Part shown: one piece after another, positions 50,986-63,764 of the stretch | Position numbering within the stretch: the first letter of the stretch is position 1 | How the letters are laid out: every line of letters starts with the position of its first letter | Made by a program: the position numbers and the translations under genes | The notes under the pieces: model-generated | The model's database searches: none | The model's input: only the letters and a program-made list of their open reading frames with translations | What the model was told of the DNA's origin: nothing | Assembly (NCBI RefSeq): GCF_003576645.1 | Contig: NC_044925.1 | Span: 22,560,364 to 22,624,363, forward strand | DNA length: 64,000 nt | Direction of reading: 5' to 3' | Origin: Ipomoea triloba | Taxonomy: Eukaryota; Streptophyta; Magnoliopsida; Solanales; Convolvulaceae

Positions 50986-51124
50986 ATCGAAAAAGGAAGG
51001 AAAGCCAAGAAAACTCAAGAATGCGACACAAAGATCACAAGGAAACCCTAGAACTCTCTACGCACAAAGAGGAAACGAGAGAGAGAGAGAAAAATACCAC
51101 TTATCAGGTGTCAGTTGTTGGTTT

Positions 51125-51886
51125 AATAACTACAAGATTTCAAATTCAAAAAAGTGACTTATTGACCTTCTTATTTTGAACTAGTCAACCATAATCACCC
51201 TAGACTAATTTAATTCCTGGTCAGGAAAAAAAAGTTCATGAAATTGAATAGCCATGAATGAGCTTCCATAAGTTGCTTCAGTCGCTCTGTTTTTCTATTG
51301 CTACTGGGTTTATTCCATAAATAATAGTAATAATTATTTTTGATAGAATGTTGGGCCTGGGCCAAAAGATAGTTGGGCCCAAGGGATCAACCATGGGGTC
51401 CAAAGACATACCAAACATTATTACATGGACCGTAATTCATACAGTTATGTGAATCATAAATTAAAAGAAAAATACATTTTTAATATATTAAAAGTATATT
51501 ATTTGTGTGCATAAGGTACATTATTTTATATACTATTAAATAATTTATATCCAGTACAAAAATAATATATTTTTAGTATATTAAAAATGTACTTTGTATT
51601 CATGGTCCACACAATAATTTGCCACCTTATTGCCATCCCCAATCAAATCTCTTGCATTAAGCGGCAATAAACTCAATTTGTATTGAGTATCGTATTAAAG
51701 ATAACATTATTTTCAAAAAAAAAGAAAGAAAGAAAGATAACATTAGTTGCTATCAACTGTTATAGACTTTTAGTTCAAAGAGCCAATATCCTATCACCAA
51801 GGTTCAATCTTGTGACCTTTTCTCAAGGAGTGTTAGGTGTCAATTGACAATTGAGCACAAGATGCTTGGCAATTGCTATTAATTTT
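51125..51886. other. spacer with a GGTCCA-type MITE
   Basis: 51400-51620 resembles 63765-64000: both begin near a TGGACC word, contain ATATTAAAAATGTAC and GTACATTATTT repeats, and end GGTTCACACAATAATTTG or GGTCCACACAATAATTTG. A (GAAA)n stretch lies at about 51720-51736. No gene. Confidence 0.5.
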
Positions 51887-52442
51887 ACTAGTATTTTTGC
51901 CCGTGCGTTGCACGAAATAGATTTGTTATAATACTTTAAAAATATTTGGATCGATATACAATTATATAAATTATAACATCGAATATTATATAGCGCAATT
52001 GATGAAATTGGTTGGATTGATTATGTTTTTTGATGTTTTCTTTGCTTGAATTAGAGCAAATAATTGTCCAATTACCCGTGCGATTCACTGATAAATTTTT
52101 TTATTATTTATTTAGATAATAAAATTAAAGATATTAAAAAATTTAATTAGTGCAAAAAGTATCACTCAATTAATTGAATAATATATGACTTGTTTGTTTA
52201 CAATTATCTTTAAAAGATCAATATTTAATACTCCGTAAAACTTAAGTAATTATATTATTACAAAAATAAATATGGAAAAATGTGAAATAATTTAACTTTA
52301 ATTATTACGGAGTATAAAGATAAATTGAACAACCAATATTTAGCTTAATTACCATAATAATTATTAGGCAATTATTATTAGTCAATTACACTAAATTAAT
52401 TATTTTTCGTTAACATGAATATCAATTCGTATATACAACAAA

Positions 52443-52476
<34 letters not shown>

Positions 52477-53332
52477 TAAATATGTAACTTATGTATTTAT
52501 GTATTTTATTTAGAATATATTTTTCTTAATTTTTAAAGGTCATTTCAAAATATATTCTAATCTATACGTATAAAATATATGAAAATATATTATAATATTA
52601 TAATATAATGGAGGTTACAGATACTGCATTGTAATAGAGTTAGTAGTATTCAAAAAAAAAATGGAGGTTACAAAATAATATTATAATATTATAATATTAT
52701 AATATTATAATTATAATATAGTAATATAAAATAATATATTTTATACATATAGATTAGAATATATTTTTTATAATTTTTAAACGATAATTAATAGGTATGA
52801 TTGGTAGATAATACAATATCTTAATTATTACTAAGCTAAATACATATCCTTAATAATTAAGATAATTCATATATTTTAAGTCTTTTTATTACTAAGCTAA
52901 ATACATATCCTTAATAATTAAGATAATTCTTAGTAACATCCGTAGTACTAAAAGTATTGCTTTAATTTTTTATGAATAAGAAATAATATTATCAAACCAA
53001 AATAATTAAAAAATAATGTGTCTATTGTACAAAAAATGAAATAATTGACTTAATAATTAAGTATTAGTTTTTATTGGCGAATACAGATTGACAATTATTA
53101 AACATTATTTACGATATTTATTGTGTCCCTTGTAATATTAAAATTATTAGGTAGAATTTTTATAATTAAGATATAATTAAGATAGTACACATAAATTATA
53201 TTTTCTTTAATAATTAATATAATTATCTAATATAAATTTACATTTATTAATTAAGTATTTATGGTAATTATTATTAGGTATTAATAAAAATGATAAAAAA
53301 AAGTTAAGACGAAGAAGAAAATGAGGAGGAAA

Positions 53333-53367
<35 letters not shown>

Positions 53368-54058
53368 ATACAATATCGTAAGGTAAATTGATAAAAAAAA
53401 TTAATAATTACTTCAAAATCAAATATATAAATGTTCTAAGGAAACATTAAATTTTACAATTAAAAAGTGTGCTATTCTTTTATTGAATTTAAAAAACATC
53501 ACCAGTCAAACCCCTCATTTCTTCTGGTCGTCACCGACTCCTTCGCATATCTTCTTCTCCGGCTCTAGATGACCCTTGTTTAGTAATCAACACCATGTGT
53601 TCATACTGCGACAAATATTTCATACACATACATAAATCAAAGTATAAACACTAAGACTAATGTCAAAGTATTAAAACAAAAGCAATCTTGTACTTCAACA
53701 AATAATAGTTATCATAAAATCGATATTGTAAAATGATATTATAATCAATATTATAATGGATGCAACACAAATCCATTCTATTTACAGGGCGGTGGAAGAA
53801 GAAAATAAGAGAGCCGCAAATATATGATTTCACGTAGAACGGGAAAAAGAGACAAATAGTGCAAATTGAAGAATTATGATTTTCAAAATAAAAAATTCAT
53901 TGTATTTATAGGTAGAAATGATGAGAATTATAAATTTGTTAATTTTTCAAAAGGAAAGTATTATTAATTACTTAACATTTTTAATTATTAATTCTAAATG
54001 AAATTTGTAATCCTATGTATAAATTATAATTTGTTCTGATTATTATTATTATTATTAA

Positions 54059-54122
<64 letters not shown>

Positions 54123-54454
54123 AAGATGTATAACTTTCATAGTAACACGTGCTTCATGCCTTTTTTCACCGATCTAGAGACTTTTTTTTTTTTTTTTACA
54201 TTTTTTCGTTCTTTTAATATAAAATAATATATTTTATACATATAGATAAGAATATATTTTTTCTAATTTTTAAATGCCATTTCAAAATATATTCTAATCT
54301 ATACGTATAAAATATATGAAAATATATTATAATATTATAATATAATGGAGGTTTCAAAATAATAGTATGGATGTTACAAAATAATATTATAATATTATAA
54401 TTATAATTATAATATAGTAATATAAAATAATATATTTTATACATATAGTATAGA
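51887..54454 (-). mobile_element. non-autonomous Helitron, minus strand
   Basis: The 3' terminus on the minus strand ends CTAGT (plus-strand ACTAG at 51887) just after hairpin CGTGCAACGCACG. The 5' terminus reads TCTATACTATATGTATAAAA from 54454, preceded by A. The interior is very AT-rich with (TTA)n runs (52448-52470 and about 54060-54120), (AT)n at 53336-53363, and a repeated block (about 52545-52615 again at 54280-54350). No coding capacity. Confidence 0.7.
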
Positions 54455-54555
54455 TTATAATACATGATTTGATTTGATTAAGAATAATATATATGTTTAC
54501 GAATATATAGTATAAATTATGAATATATCACCAATCACCAATTAATATTAACAAT

Positions 54556-55313
54556 ACTAGTATTTTCACCCGTGTGATGCACAGAATGGATTTGTTATAA
54601 TATATTAAGAATATTTGGATCGATAATTATATAAATTAATAAATTATAACATCAAATATTATAAAGTGCAATTGAATATATGTTTTGGACCTATTATGTT
54701 TTCTGATATTATCCTTGTTTGAATTCCAGCAAATAATTGCTTAATTAATAGCTAATGTGTAGATATACGCATGCAGTGCTGGAACTTTAGGGATTTTACA
54801 TATTATTGTTTAGGATTTATTTCATAGATATAAAGCAAGTCTCTGACTATTGTGAGAAATTAGTAACATTGAGTCTAACATACAAAATAAAGCATTGTGT
54901 GATAGTGGGTCTTAACTTTGAGGTAAGACCATTCAAGCATATAAGTATGTTTCGAGCTTGTTTCTATGATCTCAAAATTCAAATCACCATACTGGCATCA
55001 GGCAATAAACAAAAATATATCAGAATGTATGAATCATATATCTAAACTGTTAATCCAAACTTCACTCCAGATTACCAAATGGAGTGTATTAACAATATTA
55101 CCATAAATATATATGGATAATTAATCAATTATAGGTGAATGAAATTGGGGCATGAAATTAGTATGTTCTTAGCAATTGACTGATTTTATGAATAAATATA
55201 TATGGATAATTAATAAAATAATAAATGAATAAAATAAATGATTTTACTAAAATGCCACTAAGTTTGGGCGGGAAAATTTGGGAGGAGGATATTATTTTTA
55301 TATATAGTATAGA
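54556..55313 (-). mobile_element. short non-autonomous Helitron, minus strand
   Basis: The 3' end CTAGT (plus-strand ACTAG at 54556) follows hairpin-like GTGCATCACACGGGTG. The 5' end TCTATACTATATATAAAAAT starts at 55313, preceded by A. 758 bp. The ends closely match those of the neighbour at 51887-54454, about 100 bases away, so they are the same family. Confidence 0.72.
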
Positions 55314-56302
55314 TAGATAGATTTTCTTTTTTCTCAAAATGATGAAATATTTTATCGAGGCAGTTACAAAATATACATTACAATTAAAACTCAAAACAAA
55401 TATAAAGCCCAATTAAAACATACAAATATGATCCTAATAAATGAAAGAATTTCAAGTAACTAACCCGCCATCAACTGAAAAATCTAATAAAAATAAGTTG
55501 TTATACAGTGGATTATGGTCACAAAACGACACTGTTTCAATAAGTAGGAGAAACGGCTGTCGTTAGTCATAACGGAGTTCCGTAACTGATACTACAGTTC
55601 ATCTCAAAAGATGATGCCTCACATTTGTTTTTATAATATTGTTATATCGAAAAGGAACTGCCGTTGTGTTGAAAGGGAACAACAGTGTATATAAACTGAT
55701 ACTGAATAACAATTTCACATTTTTTGAGTGTATATTGTCCAATGAAATTGTAGTTATATCGAAATAATATTGTAGTTGTGTTGAAAGGAAACTGCATTGT
55801 ATTATAAAAGAAAATGAAGTTGTGTTGAAAGGAAACTGAATAACGGGTTCACATATTTCAGTGTATAATATCGAATGAAATTGCAGTTATATCGAAAGGG
55901 AACTACAGTTGTGTTGAAAAGGAATTGCAATTGTGTTGAAAGAGAATTACAGTTGCGGGGACGGAGGTCGTTTCAATCGTTAGTTTTCATTAATCAAAAC
56001 GTCGTCGTTTTTGATGTACGGTCGACATTAAAATTTGCGAATAAAAATAGGGTACAAACATATAACTTGTTTGAGGTTAGGTTAACTGTCCTTACAAACG
56101 CGAGACGTGTGTTTCCTAAACAAAATTCCCAAACCCGCAAGAAATAAAGTAAATGTTAGGCAGTCATCTTCCCTAATCAATAAAATACACAAAAAGTTGG
56201 CAGGATTAAAAAGTTGCCAGAGTGAGCTTTGGCTTTGCATCACTTTCCCTGTGCTATATAGTTGCCACTAAATCTTTTTTGAGAAAAAGGAACTATAGAA
56301 AA
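55314..56302. other. KASI upstream region with minisatellite
   Basis: 55500-55990 holds a degenerate array of about 30-base units (GTTGTGTTGAAAGGAAACTG / AGTTATATCGAAAGGGAACT). It is bounded by CAAAACGACACTGTTTC on the left and GAGGTCGTTTCAATCG ... AAAACGTCGTCGTTTTT on the right, so it may lie inside a TIR element. The remaining 300 bases to the ATG are the likely KASI promoter and 5' UTR. Confidence 0.5.
55640..55960. repeat. minisatellite, TTGTGTTGAAAGGAAACTG-type units
   Basis: At least seven degenerate units alternate between TTGTGTTGAAAGG and TTATATCGAAAGG, each followed by AACTGC/AATTGCA(G)TT. Units diverge by several bases. Confidence 0.7.
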
Positions 56303-59300
56303 ATGGCAAGCATTATTGCACCTTCTTCTGGTTTGATCTTCAAGAGCAAAGAATCATCCAAAAATGGTGCTTCCCTTTTACAGTACAGTGGGCTTAAACC
56401 AGTTGAAACCATGAAAATTCAACCTGATTTTGTTGCCTACAAGGCTCAAGGTAAAAAACTTTTATCATTTGTAAGACATAAGTTTCATGTTTGTTGTTAA
56501 TTAGTTGTTAAACTGATAAGACATAAGTTTCATGTTTGTTGTTAATTAGTTGTTAAACCTTCCTCAAATCTGGCTTCAGTTCACAATGTGACAACTTCGA
56601 TTTCAAGAGAGTACGCGACTTATTGGCCTGCTTGGTTTGAATCTGCCAGCTTTGGACAACCTATGATGGTTTACCTACTCGTAGTCCTTAGTCTTTTACC
56701 GGCTAAAATCACAAGACGACGAGATTTATCCACTGTATATCTTTGGGTAGTGGCTGTGGGTTTTTTTAGTCACCCAAAAAATAGAAAAAATACATTTTTT
56801 GTCATTCAATTAACTTAGTCTTAGAGTTATATGTTGATCATTTTTAACCCTAAGTTATTTGTGAAGCTGCAATTTTAGTCCTCCAAGGACTATTTTTGCT
56901 ATCAATATGTGACTTGATAAAGCGGCAGATTTGGTCCTTCAGAGACTAAACGCGCCACTTTGCACATAACTTAGAAGTTAAAAAGATGATCACATGTAAC
57001 CCATAGCTTAAGTTTGTACCACAAGTATAACTAAATAAACAAAAATGGGATTTTGCCTAAAAAAATATTGTGCTGAACTTCCATGCAACTTTAATTCATT
57101 TCTTGATGAAGCGATAGTGAAAAAAAAGGCTGGTTTCTTGGTATATATGCTAAGCATTACAGAGAAGTGTTCGCTGGAATTCTGATTAAAAAACTTGCCA
57201 TTTTTAGGTGCAAAATGCAGAAGAATCAAGTGCGTGATATCTCGAGGTGTTTGTGCTCCAAAGCGCGAAACTGACCCGAAGAAAAGGGTTGTGATAACTG
57301 GGATGGGGCTTGTTTCGGTGTTTGGAAGTGACGTTGATACCTTCTACGATAATCTGCTGGAGGGGCGCAGTGGAATCAGCCTAATAGATAGGTTTGATGC
57401 CTCAGATTTCTCTGTTCGGTTTGCCGGCCAGATTCATGGCTTCACCTCACAAGGCTACATTGATGCAAAGAATGATCGTCGTCTAGACCATAGCTGGAGA
57501 TACTGTCTTGTTGCAGGCAAGAAGGCCCTTGATGATGCTAACCTGGGCAAACAAGTTCTCAACAATGTGAGCCTCACCTTCACTTTTAGTCTGCATTTAC
57601 TTCGATTCTCGGTTTTTCATTTATCTTTTTACTATTTGGGAGTGTATATTGGGTAAACTTAAGCTTAACTAAATCAACCTAAATTGTCCATAGCTGATCG
57701 ACTCAAACTAAGAATGCCAATAGGCTGCTCCTACTGAGAGTCCGGCCCTCACGACATGATTTGTGGAGATGGTAAATCACAATGACTCAGTAGGACATTA
57801 GGTGGGAGAATTAGTGTCAGGTGCTCACAAAGAGCTCATCACAGCTAAACCAGCCTAGGTTGTCCATAGCTGATCGACTCAAATTTAGAAGGCCAATAGA
57901 CCACTAGCTCATGCTGAGAGTCCGCCCCGCACATCCTAGCCAGACAAGATTTGTGGAGATAGTAAATCACAATGACTCAGTAGGACATTAGGTGGGAGAA
58001 TTAGTGTCTGGTGCTCACAAAGAGCTCATCACAGCTAAACCAGCCTAGGTTGTCCATAGCTGATCGACTCAAATTAAGAAAGTCAATAGGCCGCTCCTGC
58101 TGAGAGTCCGACCCTCACATTCTAGCCAGACAGGATTTGTGGAGATGGTAAATCACAATGACTCAGTAGGACATTAGGTGGGAGAATTAGTGTTTGGTGT
58201 TCGCAAAGAGCTCACCGCATTCGGTGTAACTCCCATATTAGCGCACTACAGTCAGAGCTTAATCTTCTGTTTTTGCCCACAATCTGCGACTTAAAAATTA
58301 ACTTGAGATATAACCCATTCTTTGTTTTCTCAATCTACAAGTAAATGTATTCTTTGTTTGGTTTATGTTGCAGGTGGACAAAACAAGAATTGGTGCAGTG
58401 ATTGGATCAGGGTTTGGAGGGTTGGGTGTGTTTGGGAATGGGGTGCAAACCTTGATTCAAAGTGGGTACAAGAAAATAACCCCATTCTTCATCCCTTATT
58501 CCATCACTAACATGGGGTCTGCATTGCTAGCCATAGAAGCTGGTTTGATGGGGCCAACATACTCCATTTCCACAGCTTGTGCAACTGCAAACTACTGTTT
58601 CTACTCTGCAGCAAATCACATCAGACAGGGCGAAGCGGATATCATGATCGCCGGGGGAACAGAAGCCGGCATTACAATCACTGGCCTTGGCGGCTTCATA
58701 GCTTGCCGTGCCTTGTCTCAGAGAAACCACGAGCCTCAAAGGGCTTCCAGGCCTTGGGATAAGGACCGGGACGGCTTCGTCATAGGAGAAGGCTGTGGCG
58801 TTCTGGTACAAAAATTACTTTTAGTTAAAAAGACACACATCTTTCAATTAACTGAACTTCTTAAATACTTTTGGTTGGAAGAGGGTAATTACTGAGAAAA
58901 GAATAAGCCAGGATTCAAATTATGTTTGGTAGACAGGAACAAATTAAAGATGAGAAGTTAAACGGGGAGAAATGAAAAAAGACTAAAATGCCATTCTATA
59001 ATAATAATGTTGTAATAATAACAATAAGGGCAAAATAGTAATTCACATTGAAATTACCATTCCAAAAAGTTTTATGATTGGAGAGAATTGTAATTCCCTC
59101 CAACCAAACCATGGAATTGCAATTCAATGGAGTTTGGTATGAATGGAATTGCAATACCATCCTACCGAACACTCCCTTACTGTTAAATTTTTAGTTGAAA
59201 CAAAACACATCTTTCAATTAGCTGGTGTTGTGCACAAACAGGTTATGGAGAGATTGGATCATGCGATGAAAAGAGGGGCTAATATTATTGCAGAGTACTT

Positions 59301-62300
59301 GGGAGGGGCCACAACGTGTGATGCACATCACATGACGGAACCTCGGACAGATGGGCTTGGTGTTTCATCTTGCATAGCCAAGAGCTTGGAAGATGCTGGT
59401 GTTTCTCCTGAAGAGGTATATTTGGTTTTTGTTGTACTGTTTTAGTCTGTAGTGGTCTGACGAATAGATTGTGTGTAATTAATAGGTGAACTACATCAAT
59501 GCTCATGCAACATCAACCGTTGCTGGAGACATAGTTGAGGTTAATGCTATTAAGAAGGTGTTCAAGGATACAAGTGAGATCAAAATGAATGGAACCAAGG
59601 TTAGATATGGATGTTTAAAACATTTTATATGTGCCACAGTCCAATTTAAGATTAAAGCAGCCCTAAACTGATTCAGGGCATAAAATTAAAGGTTTGAAAA
59701 TTTTCAGGCATGACACAAGCTCATGCCCAATTCATACTTAGAGTCTAGCTAAGGACTAACAACCCGTTTGGTTCGCTAGAAAATATTTAGAGGAAATGAA
59801 ATTCAAATTCCATGGAAAACAAATTACCACGAAAATAGATTCCATTGTTTGGTTAGTGGAAAAGAAATTACTGGGAATATGAATTCCATTGTTTGGTTGG
59901 ATTTGGAATGGTAAGAAATTATGAATATAAAGACCAATATGCCCTTAACAATTAATAGTGATAATAAATTATATTATTTTGATGAGGGTAAAGTTGTCCA
60001 ATTGCTCAATACTTTCTTCCCAAACTCTAAGGAAAACAAAATACCAACTCCTAGCAAAGAATTTGTTTTCCTCCACTTTTGGGAACTCAAGTTCCATTGG
60101 AAAACATTTTCCATCCAACCAAACAATGGAAAAGCACATTTTCCTTCACTTCATGGAAAATCTTTTCCATGNTTAACTGAACTTCTTAAATACTTTTGGT
60201 TGGAAGAGGGTAATTACTGAGAAAAGAATAAGCCAGGATTCAAATTATGTTTGGTAGACAGGAACAAATTAAAGATGAGAAGTTAAACGGGGAGAAATGA
60301 AAAAAGACTAAAATGCCATTCTATAATAATAATGTTGTAATAATAACAATAAGGGCAAAATAGTAATTCACATTGAAATTACCATTCCAAAAAGTTTTAT
60401 GATTGGAGAGAATTGTAATTCCCTCCAACCAAACCATGGAATTGCAATTCAATGGAGTTTGGTATGAATGGAATTGCAATACCATCCTACCGAACACTCC
60501 CTTACTGTTAAATTTTTAGTTGAAACAAAACACATCTTTCAATTAGCTGGTGTTGTGCACAAACAGGTTATGGAGAGATTGGATCATGCGATGAAAAGAG
60601 GGGCTAATATTATTGCAGAGTACTTGGGAGGGGCCACAACGTGTGATGCACATCACATGACGGAACCTCGGACAGATGGGCTTGGTGTTTCATCTTGCAT
60701 AGCCAAGAGCTTGGAAGATGCTGGTGTTTCTCCTGAAGAGGTATATTTGGTTTTTGTTGTACTGTTTTAGTCTGTAGTGGTCTGACGAATAGATTGTGTG
60801 TAATTAATAGGTGAACTACATCAATGCTCATGCAACATCAACCGTTGCTGGAGACATAGTTGAGGTTAATGCTATTAAGAAGGTGTTCAAGGATACAAGT
60901 GAGATCAAAATGAATGGAACCAAGGTTAGATATGGATGTTTAAAACATTTTATATGTGCCACAGTCCAATTTAAGATTAAAGCAGCCCTAAACTGATTCA
61001 GGGCATAAAATTAAAGGTTTGAAAATTTTCAGGCATGACACAAGCTCATGCCCAATTCATACTTAGAGTCTAGCTAAGGACTAACAACCCGTTTGGTTCG
61101 CTAGAAAATATTTAGAGGAAATGAAATTCAAATTCCATGGAAAACAAATTACCACGAAAATAGATTCCATTGTTTGGTTAGTGGAAAAGAAATTACTGGG
61201 AATATGAATTCCATTGTTTGGTTGGATTTGGAATGGTAAGAAATTATGAATATAAAGACCAATATGCCCTTAACAATTAATAGTGATAATAAATTATATT
61301 ATTTTGATGAGGGTAAAGTTGTCCAATTGCTCAATACTTTCTTCCCAAACTCTAAGGAAAACAAAATACCAACTCCTAGCAAAGAATTTGTTTTCCTCCA
61401 CTTTTGGGAACTCAAGTTCCATTGGAAAACATTTTCCATCCAACCAAACAATGGAAAAGCACATTTTCCTTCACTTCATGGAAAATCTTTTCCATGAAAA
61501 AGATTTTCCATCCAACCAAACATCCCCTAATAGATGAAAATTGTGGCCTTGTTCTTGCCGGCAAATTATTTTGTAGACCTGGGTCAACCTTGTAATTTGA
61601 ACTCCGATCCAAAATACATAATTTATATACTGAATTTTCATAATCAAATTGTTTAATTGTGAACATTCAATATATAAATTATGAGCATTCAATATGTAAA
61701 TAGGTAAGAATTTACCTTCCAAGGTGGACCCGGATCCATGGTATAACTATTGGTTCTTGCCAGAAGTGGCCAAACCTTGGGTCTCTAGTGGGCCAATCCC
61801 CACTTTGCCCATGCCCCAGGCCAGTTTCAAGCCCAGTTTGGTCTCAAAACTAGTCCAGGGACTGGACCAAGCTTAGACAAAGTTAGGATTGATCCATTAT
61901 ATGCCTAAAGTTTGACCACCTTTACTTGGAATAGGGTTGCAATTTTCATAGCAAGTCATAGTGTAGGAATTACACCTAATGTAGTCGCTCTTTGTAGGCA
62001 TCAGCCTGGTATTCTTATTTAATGGACTACTGAGTTACTGTGATTTACCCATCCATTGGGGCTAAAGTGTGCAGCGTTGGGGACAAGAGGATTTTGCCTT
62101 TTGTGGGGAAGGGTTGCAATTCTCATTTAACAAACATTATAAATGCATTAGAAGAATTAAAAATCTTAAAATTAGATTTCAGTCACTAAGTTTTGGTTTT
62201 TGGTGGTTTCAGTCACTGATTGGTCATGGACTTGGGGCTTCTGGTGGGCTTGAAGCTATTGCAACCATCAAGGCAATCACCACAGGATGGTTACACCCAA

Positions 62301-62649
62301 CTATTAACCAATATGTACTATTCACCTCCATTCTCCATATCATTGCAAACTTTATTTTTCTTTTCTTTTTGTCTTCTTAATTTCCTATTGTTTATACTCC
62401 TAAAATCTTGATATGACTAGAATTTGGAGCCTGAAGTTACAATAGACACCGTTCCAAATGTCAAGAAACAACACCAAGTTAACGTTGGTACGCAAGTGTC
62501 ATCACTATAAATTATTTCGAGTTAAAAGTTCATCAGTCAAATGATGGATAAATTAAGTTCTTGTCTTGTCCTTTTTGGCAGCTATTTCCAACTCATTTGG
62601 TTTTGGTGGGCATAACTCAGTGATTGTGTTTGGACCCTTCAAGCCATGA
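56303..62649 (+). CDS. KASI: 3-oxoacyl-[acyl-carrier-protein] synthase I, plastidial
   Basis: Exons 56303-56450, 57208-57566, 58374-58805, 59242-59415, 59486-59599, 62213-62314, 62421-62487, 62582-62649 (TGA), 487 aa, all in phase. It condenses malonyl-ACP with acyl-ACP (C4 to C16) in plastid fatty-acid synthesis. The N-terminal 70 or so residues look like a transit peptide (MASIIAPSSGLIFKSKESSK); the enzyme begins at KKRVVITGMGLVSVFGSDVD. The Cys-His-His triad is complete: Cys238 in SISTACATANYC, His378 in NAHATST, His414 in LIGHGLGASGG; the C-terminal GFGGHNS loop is present. Exons 4 and 5 appear a second time (60567-60740 and 60811-60924) only because 58848-60171 is re-read after the N at 60172. 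If that repeat were real it would add 96 residues in frame, which no KAS has. Confidence 0.93.
56620..56790 (+). repeat. SINE-like 3' fragment in KASI intron 1
   Basis: GACAACCTATGATGGTTTAC, CTACTCGTAGTCCTTAGTCT and GGGTAGTGGCTGTGGGTTTT match the body and tail of the 35931-36147 copy, ending CACCCAAAAAATAG. Confidence 0.45.
57669..58245 (-). repeat. three tandem SINE-like units in KASI intron 2
   Basis: Units of about 180-190 bases start near 57669, 57847 and 58036, each with GTCCATAGCTGATCGACTCA, GTAAATCACAATGACTCAGT and AGGACATTAGGTGGGAGAAT. GACTCAAATTAAGAAGGCCAA ties them to the SINE family of 29735-29968. Confidence 0.75.
58848..60171. repeat. first copy of a third false direct duplication (1,324 bp)
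   Basis: Matches 60173-61496 at constant offset 1,325, the second copy starting right after the single N at 60172. No difference seen on reading. It spans KASI exons 4-5. Confidence 0.92.
58855..59178. mobile_element. MITE-like insert in KASI intron 3
   Basis: The left part reads AATACTTTTGGTTGGAAGAG; the right part has CCCTCCAACCAAACCATGG and ends near CTACCGAACACTCCCTTA. Internal CCATTCTATAATAATAAT and AATTGCAATTCAATGGAG show inverted similarity. Termini like those of Tourist/hAT MITEs; ends approximate. Confidence 0.4.
60567..60924 (+). other. duplicate of KASI exons 4-5 (assembly artefact)
   Basis: 60567-60740 and 60811-60924 are identical to 59242-59415 and 59486-59599, introns included. 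They should not be counted as extra exons or as a pseudogene. Confidence 0.88.
61085..61527. mobile_element. Tourist-like MITE in KASI intron 5
   Basis: Flanked by TAA (61082-61084 and 61528-61530). The left end reads CAACCCGTTTGGTTCGCTAG; the right end is inverted CCAACCAAACATCCCC. 443 bp. Same family as the element at 10102-11565. The truncated copy 59760-60171 belongs to the false duplication. Confidence 0.72.
61560..61755. mobile_element. GGTCCA-type TIR element in KASI intron 5
   Basis: Left arm GTAGACCTGGGTCAACCTTG, right arm inverted as CCAAGGTGGACCCGGATCCATGG. The interior carries ATTCAATATATAAATTATGA words. Related to 41310-41700. Confidence 0.55.
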
Positions 62650-63764
62650 ACAACCTTAACACAAAACTCTTTCAAGTCTTGTCTGTATTAGGCCTTTGGT
62701 CAAAGCTGCCATCTTTTTTATTTTTCTGCATTCATCCCAGAGCTCAGATTCAAGGTCTAGCAAAAATCATGAATAATGTATGGAAGTAAGAAATAATTAA
62801 AAACTACTGTTTTTTTTATTCCATCTGATAATTCATATGTCCTTGTCTGCATCTAAGAATGTTATGTTCATGTCCTTTTAACATGTGTAAACCTTTGTAC
62901 TCTTTTTTTTGATAATAAACCTTTGTACTAGAAATTACTAATGTGTTTTTCAAGTTTGTTTTTGGTCTACATTACACTAATACCCATATACCCATATCTT
63001 GTATGATATGATGACTTGCTGATTTCATGATTATTATATTGTAGTTCACGACTTTACGGCAGGCCAACACAACTGTGAGTAATAAGTATAATTACTTTAG
63101 AACTTGTAAGAATAATGTGTGACACTCTTTACATGCCCTTTTTTCTCGGGTATTTAATACAAAAGTAGGAGCATTGAATGTCTTCTGCCAAAATAGGAAA
63201 CTAAAATCCCTGAAATCCACTAATTGATTACAGATTGATTGAATGCTAACCATTGCAAGAAATCTCATAAGAGCATTCTTAGTAGTAGGGTTATTTAATT
63301 TTGTGATTTTTGAGAAGTTTTTGTAAGTGTGATTAGGAAAGAGAAAATATGAGGGAGAAAAAAATAAAACAAATCTAATTAAAATAAATAAATAAATAAA
63401 TAAACCAAGCTGTCAAGTGCACAATGCGTGCACAACACGCGCTTGTTGGTGCTGTTGTGGCAGCCACGCACGCATGGCGCGGCTGCCATTGGACTCCGTG
63501 CGATGGTGTTCCAATAACTCACTCCTTGTAGAAGGTCCCTAAACTTCTCTCTCATGATTTCTCTTTCTTTCATGTCAACACCTACTGTTCCAAAAATCCA
63601 ATAAAAACTACTGATATCAATTCTCTAATACAATATGATAACTAAATTTTCAAATTGTTACTCCGGTATTATTTTTATGTATTGGAAACTGTGCTCTAAA
63701 TAGAGGTCGACCGCACTGAAGACGAGAATTTGACCCAACCGAGGGCGATCAGAGGACTCCTCGT
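62650..63764. other. KASI 3' UTR and intergenic spacer
   Basis: 63240-63600 holds a GC-rich patch (GTGCGTGCACAACACGCGCT-like) with AGCATTCTTAGTAGTAGGGT on the left, possibly a non-autonomous element. (AAAT)n at 63383-63402. No gene supported. Confidence 0.4.

Larger units (their letters stand above)
45779..51109 (-). mobile_element. full-length LINE (L1-like non-LTR retrotransposon)
   Basis: 5,331 bp between direct repeats GTCAGTTGTTGGTTT (45764-45778 and 51110-51124), a 15-bp target duplication. On the minus strand: a 125-base 5' UTR with (CT)n, ORF1 (DUF4283 plus zinc knuckle), then ORF2 (endonuclease, reverse transcriptase, RNase H) overlapping at TAATG. The 3' UTR is only about 25-30 bases and the tail is TTTTTAAAAAC rather than a long poly-A. 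The intact length suggests a fairly recent insertion, although both ORFs carry disabling changes. Confidence 0.93.
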
